Of a DNA stretch of 64,000 nucleotides, positions 19,791 through 29,263 are shown piece after piece. The stretch spans positions 62,001-126,000 of the forward strand of contig NC_089187.1 of assembly GCF_947507565.1 (NCBI RefSeq), given 5' to 3'. Source of the DNA: Oscarella lobularis (lineage: Eukaryota > Porifera > Homoscleromorpha > Homosclerophorida > Oscarellidae). Within the stretch, counting starts at the first letter, position 1; each line of letters begins with the position of its first letter. Under the pieces are notes generated by a model, which saw nothing but the letters and a program-made list of their open reading frames with translations, had not been told where the DNA came from and did not search any database. The position numbers and the translations under genes were made by a program.

Positions 19791-20662
19791 AGCTTACATC
19801 ACTTCCTTTCCAAAAATAAACTGCTGACTTTGCTGCCGACAGTGAAACGCGTCAAAATTAGCACCTGCATTTCTCGGACCAATGAGAGCGCTAGGTGAGC
19901 CCCACGTGACCCCAGCCGACCAATGAGCGCGCTGGGTGGGGCTACGCTGTTCAAAAGCGAAGCGCACACAGATCTTCCTTCAGTTGCGGCTGAGGGTGGG
20001 TGCGTCGCGGTTCGCCGCGTCTCATCCTTGAGAGGACTGGCTCGGGGGCTTTGGCAGAAGGCAAGTGAGGATAGTTGGATCTCAGCGTGGCCCACGGTTA
20101 ATTCCGTGCCGGAGCCTGTAGGCAGGGCGATGGGGGGCTTCGGCCTCGGTTTACGCACTGGGCAGACGGATCATTCGAGGTCTTATTGTCGTCAACAAGC
20201 ACGAACCGCGCTAGGCTGAGTGGTTACGGCTTGGAGGGGGTGTTCAACTATGGTCTGGTTGCCGGCACTTTTCTCACCCGAACGACGCGATTAGACCGAC
20301 GATGATCCAGCCCAGGAGCCTTCGATTCCTCCATTGCACTGTCTTCATTGTCGACTCCTACAAACAGCGGTCAGCCTCTCTCCAATCCACAAGGCCCGGT
20401 TCTTCTCAGGAAGACATACCGAAGGCTTTGGTACCAGCGCACCGGGGTTTCGGTATTAGGGGCCGATCCTCATCCAGGTGGGTACTGAATGGATTGGCCG
20501 AGGACCCGCAACTCGCCCGAAACTTTTTGGAAGGGGGTCATCGCTTTGCGAAGACTTCCCTGGGCTACGACGCGTCCGAACCTCCCCGCGGTGTAGCCTG
20601 GGTAACGCGAATACGGACGCAAATCAAAAGGTACGTACAACGATTATTTGACAGTGACTAAT
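19791..20662 (+). repeat. near-identical repeat core, copy 1 (possible ncRNA unit)
   Basis: From GCTTACATCACTTCC to the intron donor AAAAG|GTACGT. It matches 62148-63017 with only three or four differences over the first 760 bases by eye. Two direct repeats of GACCAATGAG (CCAAT boxes on the plus strand) and a GTGAGCCCCACG / CTGGGTGGGGC dyad stand at its start, which suggests a promoter. A 45-55 bp intron-like segment with a good donor and a TTTTTTAG acceptor follows. Open frames of 98 and 119 codons on the plus strand and 119 on the minus strand exist, but the few differences between copies are mostly nonsynonymous. I recognise no known RNA. Confidence 0.6.
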
Positions 20663-21310
20663 AGAATTTCTTTTTTAGGTCGCGCGACGAAGGAAAACGG
20701 CGCTCTTTGCGAAGATCGATCGCCGAACGCGTGCCGCTTCGACGAAGATCGACGAGCGACGAAGACGGAAGACAGAGCACAGATTTAGGAATTTTTTTAG
20801 TACTGCACGAGCGTAAAATCGTGTATGGAAATATACCGACTAAAATGTGCACAATTTGAATGCTGTTGCGTCTATTTGCCCGCATGAACAGCGCAGACGC
20901 AATTCTGCTATCCAATTGACTGTTTTCTGACGAGATCGATCAACATGGAAGCGATGAACGCCAAAAAAATGCGCTTATAACTAAAATGGAGGCTTGCTGT
21001 TTCGTCTGCCCGCTTCCCAAAAGCGACAGGGCTACATAGTGTGAAATTATCACGATGCAGCTGAAATAGTGACGTGTCGTACGCAAATAATTTCAGCTTT
21101 AGTTCAGTAGAATGACTGGGAAGTCCGCCTGTAACTGGTGGAGACAGTCGCGTGGTGGTACGTGTGGCAATATAACCCCGGAATTATTATTATTACAGGA
21201 AAAGGTGGTCCGGCCAAAACCGGACGGTCTGGACTGCTTGCTACGGCCCTCTTCCAGCGGAAACAACCGCACTTCCACTTCCAACGACCTTCAGGCTTCA
21301 TCCCAGCAAA
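20663..21310 (+). repeat. interspersed repeat, 3' block, copy 2
   Basis: Starts at the acceptor TTTTTTAG|GTCGCGCGACGAAGG and parallels 16830-17523, including the second acceptor-like TATTACAG|GAAAAGG and the GGTCCGGCCAAA segment. Divergence from the other copy is obvious, unlike the core. Confidence 0.65.
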
Positions 21311-21477
21311 GTATTTCTAATAATTACACGATTTACTCACAATTTTTTTCGGTAGAAATTCCCCACTAGCCATGATCATCATTGAATCTCAGCCTCCTCT
21401 AGCCGCTATCCCGTTTGATCCTGTTTGAACCTCTTTGATCCCGTCTGCATTCGTTTGAGGTATGCAATGCAAACAAA

Positions 21478-21488
21478 GCTGAGTCACC
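21478..21488. promoter_or_regulatory. Maf/AP-1-type site, diverged copy D
   Basis: GCTGAGTCACC, one base away from the palindrome in copies A-C, exactly 60 bp before the ATG of gene D. The AP-1 heptamer TGAGTCA is kept. Confidence 0.45.
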
Positions 21489-21537
21489 CAAGGTTCATCT
21501 GCTCACTTCCCAAAGAACCTTCTCGACGTTCAGACCA

Positions 21538-22984
21538 ATGTTTTACCTCCTCGTCTCTCTGACTCTCCTTGGTCTCCTCGCTTCAGCACACGGCCAGTCA
21601 TCATGCTCCGAAGCCCTTCGACCTTGCTTTAACAATTCCGTCTGTTTGTCCCTCTATCGTTCCTACTTGGAGTTCTGCTACGATACACTCATGAGTTCGG
21701 ACCCGGAAACGGGCTGTTCAGCGGCGTGCAACGAATCCCTGCGTTACTTTTTGAGTCATCCGCTTGCCGTCAATGCTTCAGGTTGCTACTGCGACGACTG
21801 GGATGATCCGGATGGGTGTTACAATTTCAACGGAAACCTGCAATATCGCTGTTTCAACGTCAAACCTGCTCCCAAGTGCAATCTCACGGCATCGTCAAGC
21901 GTTTCACAGTTCTTGTGCTCCGCTACCCTATCACAATGTCTCGGAGATTCGGCCTGCAATAAAGCGTATAGTTTAGTCTGGTCGGACATGTGCGAGCCGT
22001 CCAGGGAAGAAGACTCGTGCAGTCCAATATGCAAACAAGCGCTCTACGACTTGATGTGCGAATGGGAAAAGGTAGGACAAAACAGGTCAATAGTTTAGCA
22101 TATTCCGTAATTTGTCTTTCCCAAAGCTCTCGGCGCGCGCCGCGTGCCAGTGGCTGTGCGACTCCGATGACGGAGAATGCACAGAGATGCAAATCGAAAT
22201 GGCGGCCGGAATCGAGGCATCGTGTCTCGCCGCCGACGAACGGCACTCATTGGTATTCTGCGACAACGCGGAGAGTGCGTGTCGCAACGACGCCGCCTGC
22301 GCGCCTCTTATAGACCAATTCAATAGAGATTGCGAGGAAATGATCAACGGAACGATGAAAAACTGTTCGCGGGAGTGCCTATCAGCTGTCGAAGCCCTCG
22401 ACGCTAATCCTATCGGTAGCTACATGAGACGCTGTTCGTGCGGATCAGGGAATAGTTTCTGCCAACGACGGGGCTCCTATGTATCGTTCTACTGTTTTGG
22501 CAGCGTGTGGAAAGTACCTCAACTATGCAACGATGTCCTCGACGCTTGCTACGACGATTCGACGTGCAATGAGACGAGACATCGCTACTTGATGGCGTGC
22601 AATCCCCATTTGAATGACGATTACGATTACACGTGCTCGCTCACCTGCAAAAAGTATGCGGACATCATCTATAAGGATCCCGTAGGCGGAGTTTTGGATT
22701 CATGCTTCTGCCGAAGATCAGATGATGAATGCAGGGCTTATGAAAGAATCACGAGTCGTTGCTTTTTTCCTTTTTGGGACCCGCCACCGACAGGAATACC
22801 GTCAACGGGAATGCCGTCAACGGGAATGCCGTCAACGGGAATGCCGTCAACGGCGGCACCGCTACCAGCGGATATAACTTATCAGCAGGCTTTTGCCATG
22901 TGGAAAGCGTCCTATTATGATTGGTTATTAAAGTATGAAGAGTGGAAAAATAACCCGTGTCCTGATGAATCAGGAAACGCGTGA
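21538..22984 (+). CDS. GDNF/GAS1-domain secreted protein D
   Basis: Exons 21538-22071 and 22127-22984 (phase 0) give 463 residues. This is the most diverged paralog. Module 1 has a changed loop (CYCDDWDDPDGCYNFNG), and module 2 lacks the long insert around RRDDEGEIHLEG seen in A-C. Modules 3 and 4 remain close to the others. The linker has grown by a short tandem repeat (GIPSTGMPSTGMPSTGMPST). The aromatic heptad tail persists with changes (YQQAFAMWKASYYDWLLKYE). The signal peptide is MFYLLVSLTLLGLLASAHG. The same intron position in module 2 shows common descent. Confidence 0.75.
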
Positions 22985-23259
22985 GGTCTGCCGGGTTTCC
23001 ATACAATATGAACGCTGATGCGTCGTCATCCTTGTTTTTGTCGTTTGCATGTGTCTGTGTTGTCCTCCTATTTCAATAATAAATGCTATCAAAAAAAAAG
23101 GAAATTATTTTATTCTCATTTACCTTCTCTAGAATGATGAAGCTCTTCTGCAAAAAATGGTCGCGACTCCTTGTGCATATGGGGTCTGAATATTTCCCTT
23201 AGGCTCACATGCTGCTCACTTTATTCATAAAGCAAACGAAGTCACAACGAAGTCCAAAT

Positions 23260-25919
23260 CTAGGCTGCAAAACGTAACAAAGCCACTTTACGAATACCCC
23301 CGACTTTGGAAACTCCTTCAACGACTTGGGAACTAAATTCGGACTCACCTTGAATCAGTCCCACCACGTGACCGTCTCCACCCGCGGAAACAACGGCACT
23401 TCCGCCGCCCCCAACGACTTTCATAAGAGCATCGACAGAAACGCCTTTATCAGCGGCGAAAAGAAGACCGAATTTCGCCAATAGAACCCCGACACGCTGC
23501 CCAAAGACTTCCTTGATGACAATCGCTTCTCCTCCGACGGCGCATCCACTAAAAACGGCTCCGTTGACAGTGACAGTGACGTCACAGCCAGAAGAGGGCG
23601 CCCCTTTCACTTCGACGCTCATTCCTTTCGCTTTGGCCAACCCGGAAGCGTTGATGAGATTGACTGAGGAATTGGAGGGCAATAGAATGCCGGTAAGGAC
23701 CCCCACAGCCAACGATTGGCTATTTCTGCCCTTATGAGCCTCAGGGACGGATACACTAAAAGCTGTCCCCTCTGAAACGGAAGCCAATTTGCCCAGAGCT
23801 ATAGCCAGATTCAACAGCGGTCGAAGAGCCGGCTGATAAGCCGCTTCCAAAGCCGAACAATTAATCTATGATTAATAAAAAATATTATAAATTATTTATT
23901 AATTTTTATGATTTTTCTTACGGCTCCAACGAGACCCTTTTTCTGTGTAAGATTCACTATCTGATGGCCAATATCTCCGCCGCAGCGTCGCTGTCCCTCC
24001 ACCGTACTAGCACCAATATGGGGACACGCAATCACGTGGGGATGCTGAATGAGACCCGTATTTGTAGGCGGTTCGACAGCGTAAACATCAAGCCCAGCCC
24101 CTGAGAAAAAATAGATAAATATAATATAAAATATTATTTGTTTTGTACCTGCACATTGGCCTGATTGAAGTGCTCTAAGCAAAGCGTCTTCATCAACAAT
24201 TCCACCGCGTGCTGCGTTGATAATTCGAACTCCTTTCTTGCATCGTCCAAAAACGTCATCATTTATCATGCCTTTGAAAAAAATAATTATATACATACTT
24301 ATTTAATTATCTACTTATTTATTTTTTACCTTTTGTTGACGGCAAGAGTGGCGTGTGAACGGTGATGAAATCAGCGATTGGATAAAGCTCCTCTGGGCTC
24401 ATTTGATCCACTCCAAATTCTTTTGTCACTTCGGCGGGAATGATGGGATCGTAGCCGAGCGTTTTCATGCCAAACGACTGCATTCTCAACGCCACTTCCT
24501 TTCCAATGCGTCCAACGCCGAGAATCGCGAGCGTTTTGCCATAGACTTCGATGCCCATGAATTTCTTGCGATCCCATTCGCCGGATTTCATGCTCGCGTC
24601 CGCACCGGCCGTATTGCGAGCGAGAGCCATGATAAGACCACAGGTATGCTCAGCAGCACTCAACGTATTTCCACCAGGAGCACTACAGAAAAAAGTAATC
24701 ACAAAAAAGATTTCTAGAGAAGAATAAATTTATAATAGGGGCTGCGCTTTGGGTTAACGCTGTGGCAACTGGTGTACCAGAGATCTCTGTTGCTTTTACA
24801 AAGTGAGAGACGTTCTGAGGAGGTAAGATTTTCTACCACTACCCACACAGCTTTCTGTATAGGTAGACTGTTAACGAAATCTATACAGCTTTCTGTATAG
24901 GTAGATTCTTTGGTTTCGTTACCTATACAGCTTTCTGTAGGGGTAGACTGTTAACGAAACCTATACAGCTTTCTGTATAGGCAGATTCTTTGGTTTCGTT
25001 ACCTATACAGCTTTCTGTATAGGTAGACTGTTAACGAAACCTATACAGCTTTCTGTATAGGTAGATTCTTTGGTTTCGTTACCTATACAGCTTTCTGTAT
25101 AGGTAGACTGTTAACGAAACCTATACAGCTTTCTGTATAGGCAGATTCTTTGGTTTCGTTACCTATACAGCTTTCTGTATAGGTAGATTCTTTGGTTTCG
25201 TTACCTATACAGCTTTCTGTATAGGTAGACTGTTAACGAAACCTATACAGCTTTCTGTATAGGCAGATTCTTTGGTTTCGTTACCTATACAGCTTTCTGT
25301 ATAGGTAGACTGTTAACGAAACCTATACAGCTTTCTGTATTTTCTGTAGGGGTAGACCCCTACAGCTTTCTGTAGGGGTAGACTGTTCAGTTTCGTTACC
25401 TATACAGCTTTCTGTATAGGTAGATTACTTTGGTTTCGTTACCCCTACAGCTTTCTGTAGGGGTAGACTCTGGTTTCGTTACTGGTGAGGAGGTAAGATT
25501 TTCTACTAATGGTGAGGAGGTTAGCGAAGGCGAAAAATTGTACTAGAGCGGGAGTCCGTTCTGCTTACTTCATAACAAGAATTCCTAGTTGTGTAGCTGT
25601 GTCGATATCGACGTTGTCGACGCCCGTTCCAGCACGTCCAATCAATTTGAGTTTTCCCTTCGCTCCAGCTCGCAAAACATCTTCTCTCACTTTTGTCGCC
25701 GATCTCACGACGAGAGCGTCGAATTCCTGCAGAAATGCTATCAAGCGATGATCAAACTCTTTGTTTTTTGAAGTTTACGGGTGCGAGAGAGAGCAGTTCG
25801 TCCTTCGTCATCTTGTTTCGCACTTCGACGCCGATTCCGGCCGCTTCGAGCGCTTCTTTGCACGAAACGTCGACGTTGTCAGTCAGGAGCACGCGTTCCA
25901 CGTTCACGCTCGTTGCCAT
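23260..25919 (-). CDS. PHGDH: D-3-phosphoglycerate dehydrogenase
   Basis: Catalyses NAD-dependent oxidation of 3-phosphoglycerate, the first step of serine synthesis in the cytosol. Six exons: start [20 protein letters not shown] at 25919; [18 protein letters not shown]; then [16 protein letters not shown] with the Rossmann loop [10 protein letters not shown]; then [20 protein letters not shown]; then [10 protein letters not shown] and ACPHIGAST with the catalytic His; and a large last exon for the intervening and regulatory part, ending [10 protein letters not shown]. The full-length animal architecture is present. Intron 2 (about 25560-24690) is some 870 bp long, against about 50 bp for the others, because of a palindromic tandem array. 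Confidence 0.95.
24817..25506. repeat. tandem array of nested palindromes in PHGDH intron 2
   Basis: About 16 hairpins of the form CTATACAG-CTTT-CTGTATAG alternate with spacers CTGTTAACGAAAC and TTCTTTGGTTTCGTTAC. The spacers are themselves inverted (TAACGAAACC / GGTTTCGTTA), so larger stems enclose the small ones. Variants near the end have CCCCTACAG-CTTT-CTGTAGGGG, with both arms changed to keep pairing. A few units are hybrids with unmatched arms (about 24930). The whole array is bounded by a 20-bp direct repeat, GAGGAGGTAAGATTTTCTAC, at 24817-24836 and 25487-25506. Confidence 0.9.
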
Positions 25920-26039
25920 CACTGCGTAAATTCTTCCCAACGCTAACGGAACACGTGAAGGAGAACATCGGGCGTTCTGCTTAGCGCACGCTGGACGTGC
26001 AAAGAATTTCTTGTACGGGAACCAAACAAGAGTCGCTAA

Positions 26040-26695
26040 ATGGCGAGAAGAAAAGAATCTCAACTCGATCTTCATCGAGTCATCATGGTCGGCATGGCGG
26101 GCGTCGGAAAGTCGGCGCTAACTCTCCAATTCATGTACGACGAGGTGAGCCCCCTTTCGAGGACACAGCGCCTTGGCGACCAATTTCCCCCGTTCCCTCG
26201 CAGTTCGTCGAGAGCTACGAGCCAACAAAAGCCGACTCCTATCGCAAAAAAGTCATCCTCGCCGGCGAAGAGTGCCACATCGACATTCTCGACACAGCAG
26301 GCCAAGAAGATTACGCGGCCATACGGGACAACTATTTCCGCAGCGGCGAAGGATTCCTCCTCGTATTCGACATCACCGAAAAGGAGTCGTTCCACGCGCT
26401 CGACGATCTTCGCGAACACATACTCCGCGTGAAAAACGACGACAAATTTTCAATGATTCTCGTGGGAAATAAATCGGATTTGGATAATCAGCGAAGCGTT
26501 TCGGCGAGCGACGGACAGGCGCAGGCATCCAATTGGGGAATACCGTACGTCGAGACGTCGGCCAAGACAAAGGCCAACGTCGATAAGGCCTTCTATGAAT
26601 TGCTTGGAAAAGTCAAATCGATGAAGGGTTCGCCAACTGGGGGACAAGGGAAAAAGAATAAGAAAAAATCAAAATCAAAATGCATTATTTTGTAG
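26040..26695 (+). CDS. RAL: Ral-type small GTPase with altered P-loop
   Basis: Exons 26040-26144 and 26204-26695 encode 198 residues. Ral identity is clear from [59 protein letters not shown] and [15 protein letters not shown]. The end is a Lys-rich tail with a CIIL box for geranylgeranylation. Ral GTPases link Ras signals to the exocyst and RalBP1 at membranes. Oddly, the P-loop reads GMAGVGKS, where Ral has GSGGVGKS; the residue equivalent to Ras Gly12 is Ala. The switch II Gln (DTAGQE) is kept. The start [18 protein letters not shown] follows the PHGDH start by 120 bp on the other strand. Confidence 0.93.
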
Positions 26696-26884
26696 TATTT
26701 TTTTCGCGCTGCAAACTGGCTTGGGTGGGGGGGAAAGGGGTTTAAATTCCTGGGATACTTTGTGCGTGACGTCATATGTAGTACGAAATATATATAGACT
26801 GTTTTTTTTCTCTCTCTCTCTCTCTGAAGGACGTGTGAGGTGTTTTTGTTTTGGGGGGTGGGGTTCGACTCACGTGATCTAAAT

Positions 26885-28284
26885 ATGAAGCGATTTTCGT
26901 TTGGAGTCGTTCTGCTGCTTGCAACTTCGGTTCAATGTCTCGACAATGGGCTCATACGAACACCGCCCATGGGATGGTCAACGTGGAATAAATTTCACTG
27001 TGGAATCAACGAGACGCTCGTGAAAGAGATTGCCGACGTTATGGCGGCAAAACTGAGCAAATTTGGCTACGAGTATGTTAACTTAGACGACTGTTGGCTC
27101 GATTCAAATCGTGACTCGGCTGGAAATCTTCAAGGTAAATATATATATGCGTCTTTTCTCGATGACTGGTTTCTTTTCAGGTGACAAAACGACTTTTCCG
27201 AGCGGAATGAAGGCGCTGGGAGACTATATTCACTCGAAAGGACTCAAATACGGCTTGTACGGCGATCCAGGTACTCACACGTGTCAGGGGAGGCCTGGTA
27301 ACGAGGGACACGAAACGCGAGACGCTGCAACGTTTGCTAGCTGGGGATGCGACTACCTCAAATACGATGCTTGCTACGCAACGGCTACCTATCAGCTTCA
27401 CGCCTATCAGGTACCCCCTAAAAGAGAAAAAGGTAGTCTAGCTAATATTTTTTGTCTAGGATATGCGAGATGCGCTCAATAAAACGGGTCGTCCTATCGG
27501 TTATAGCATTTGCCCTGACGCGTCGAGATGCAATGATCCCAATACTGTCATGTGGGACGCTTCCTCTATCGCGAATGTCGTTATGTGTAGGGGAGATCGA
27601 CTATGTAAAACGTAGGCCTAATAATAATAAACTTCGATTCTACGTATCTAGAAGCGGGGTTTTCTCTAGAGATGGAGCCAATGATATTGCACCTACCTGG
27701 CAGAGTTGGACTTGCATGCTCGACGTTCAAATGCAATTCAATAGCATGGGCTATGCGGGGCCTGGTCACTTCATCATGCCTGATATGCTCGAAGTCGGCA
27801 ACGGAATGACAAACGATGAAGACCAGAGTCATTTCTCGTTGTGGGCAATGATCGCGGCACCCTTAGTAACCAAAAAACGCGATTATTATTAAATTAATTC
27901 GTTCTCTTACAGATAGCCGGCAATGATTTGCGAAATATGACTGATGAGACGTTAGAAATACTGACAAATGACGAAGTAATCGCCGTCAATCAGGATCCAA
28001 TGGGTAAACCGGCTCGACGCGTCTACACAAACAACATAACCGAAGTCTGGTCTCGACAACTTCACACCGGCGACTACGCCGTCGTTCTCTTCAACAAAGA
28101 CGAAACCGTGCAAAAGATAACACTCCTATGGCGCTACATCGGCCTCCCAGCCAATCAGCCGGCAAAACTAAGAGACCTGTGGGCCCATCAAGATTTAGGA
28201 ACGTTTAGTGGGAACTATACTTCAGCTGTTGTCCCCCACGGAGTCAAAATGTTTAAAGCAGTTCAGATGAGAGGTGGACTTTGA
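26885..28284 (+). CDS. GH27 alpha-galactosidase
   Basis: A lysosomal or secreted glycoside hydrolase of family 27 that removes terminal alpha-galactose. There is a signal peptide [18 protein letters not shown], then [17 protein letters not shown]. Five exons: 26885-27134, 27181-27410, from 27460, an exon from about 27670 to 27865, and 27913-28284. The nucleophile motif is YLKYDACY and the acid/base motif is [11 protein letters not shown]. The second is like that of plant and microbial enzymes, rather than animal GLA/NAGA with its D-D-hydrophobic pattern. The last exon is the beta-sandwich domain ([16 protein letters not shown]). The third junction, near 27585-27670, is not resolved by eye. 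Confidence 0.9.
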
Positions 28285-28665
28285 CTCCAAAGGTCATTTC
28301 TACGTGTGTGTGTGTGTTTTTTTTCTTACCGTTTCCCCATTTCTTACATATTTTGGACTCAAAACTTCATGATTAAAATCTCTCTAATCTTTTCTTTCTT
28401 TCCATCGGCTTAATGTAGATGATAGGATTTTTTTCAGCTGACGTTGCGAGAAGTCGAAACCCTTTCAAATATCAAAGTGCAAACCCAACGTGAAAAAAAA
28501 CCAATGCTACAATACTAGTACCATCTGTAGCCGTTCGGTTGGCTTCGTATTTTGTATAAGTGTATCCATTGCTTGTATCTCGCGTTTGCAAAATCGAGCC
28601 AAGCCATCTTTAATTTCTAATAAAGTAAGGGGGAGATTACCTTGCGGAGTACGAGAATATTTATT
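28285..28665. other. tail-to-tail gap
   Basis: 3' flanks of the alpha-galactosidase and of the small minus-strand gene. A (GT)n run is at 28301-28317. No further gene seen. Confidence 0.5.
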
Positions 28666-29194
28666 TCAATGGGTACCGGTCCATCGATTGGGACAATGTT
28701 GATAATAAACGACTCCGTCTCGAAATCGTTCGGCTTTGCCTCGCCACAAAGAAAAAATACGATTGAAGATTCCAGACCCTTCATCTTCTCTAAATATGAA
28801 ACATTAGACTACTCTAATTGATTATTATTAATTACCTTTTTAGTATTGAATTTTTTTGAGTTTTTCTGCTCTGATTCGTTGCCTCGTTCTCATTTCCTAT
28901 TGCGTACGCGTCAGAATATATTATGACGTCACCGGTTTTACCTTCTTCGACGAAGACTACGATTTGAAGTCCTTTGTAGTCGGAAAAGTGCCTCAGGTCT
29001 TTTCGTTCTCCCTAAAAGCCGAAATTAGACGATTTCTATCGAGTCTCTCTCTATCTCGCCTTCATGTAAACGATGTGAAGCCCGTGGCAAACTCGATCCG
29101 CTGTCTTAGGATCATCGCTTTCTGCTAGTCTCGACCAGAAGCCGAGGCACGTTTCGCTGCAGTCGCTGCGATCAGGGTTGCGATCATCGGACAT
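28666..29194 (-). CDS. small unknown protein, three exons
   Basis: Tentative. ATG at 29194 begins MSDDRNPDRSDCSETCLGFW. The first exon would end at ...HIVYMK with a GC donor (AAG|GCGAGA). The second runs from GERKDLRHFSDYKGLQIVVF to KTQKNSILK and has a normal GT donor and TTTAG acceptor around a 48-bp intron. The third ends YYQHCPNRWTGTH with a polyadenylation signal AATAAA directly at the stop. I recognise no family. A partial copy of its first intron and second exon start lies at 33230-33370, between the two sorting receptors, so this gene is the downstream neighbour included in their duplication. Confidence 0.4.
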
Positions 29195-29263
29195 TGCGCG
29201 CGCTAAACTAAATTCCGCGGGCCAAACTGGCCAAACTAGGTATCAAAAGTAAAAAAAATACTA

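Larger units (their letters stand above)
19195..21537. other. intergenic C-D: full copy of the interspersed repeat
   Basis: Contains the 3' flank of gene C, then the most complete copy of the interspersed repeat (5' block, core, intron-like segment, 3' block) and the leader of gene D. No protein gene is supported. Confidence 0.6.

Noticed and set aside
19799-20661. Frames of 98 and 119 codons on the plus strand and 119 on the minus strand in the repeat core
   Set aside because: They overlap on both strands, match no family I know, and most of the few differences between the two genomic copies change the amino acid. A non-coding function or conversion explains the conservation better.
24850-25480. 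Regular palindromic repeats that recall a CRISPR array
   Set aside because: Spacers are not unique but alternate between two sequences, the genome is animal, and the array lies in a PHGDH intron.
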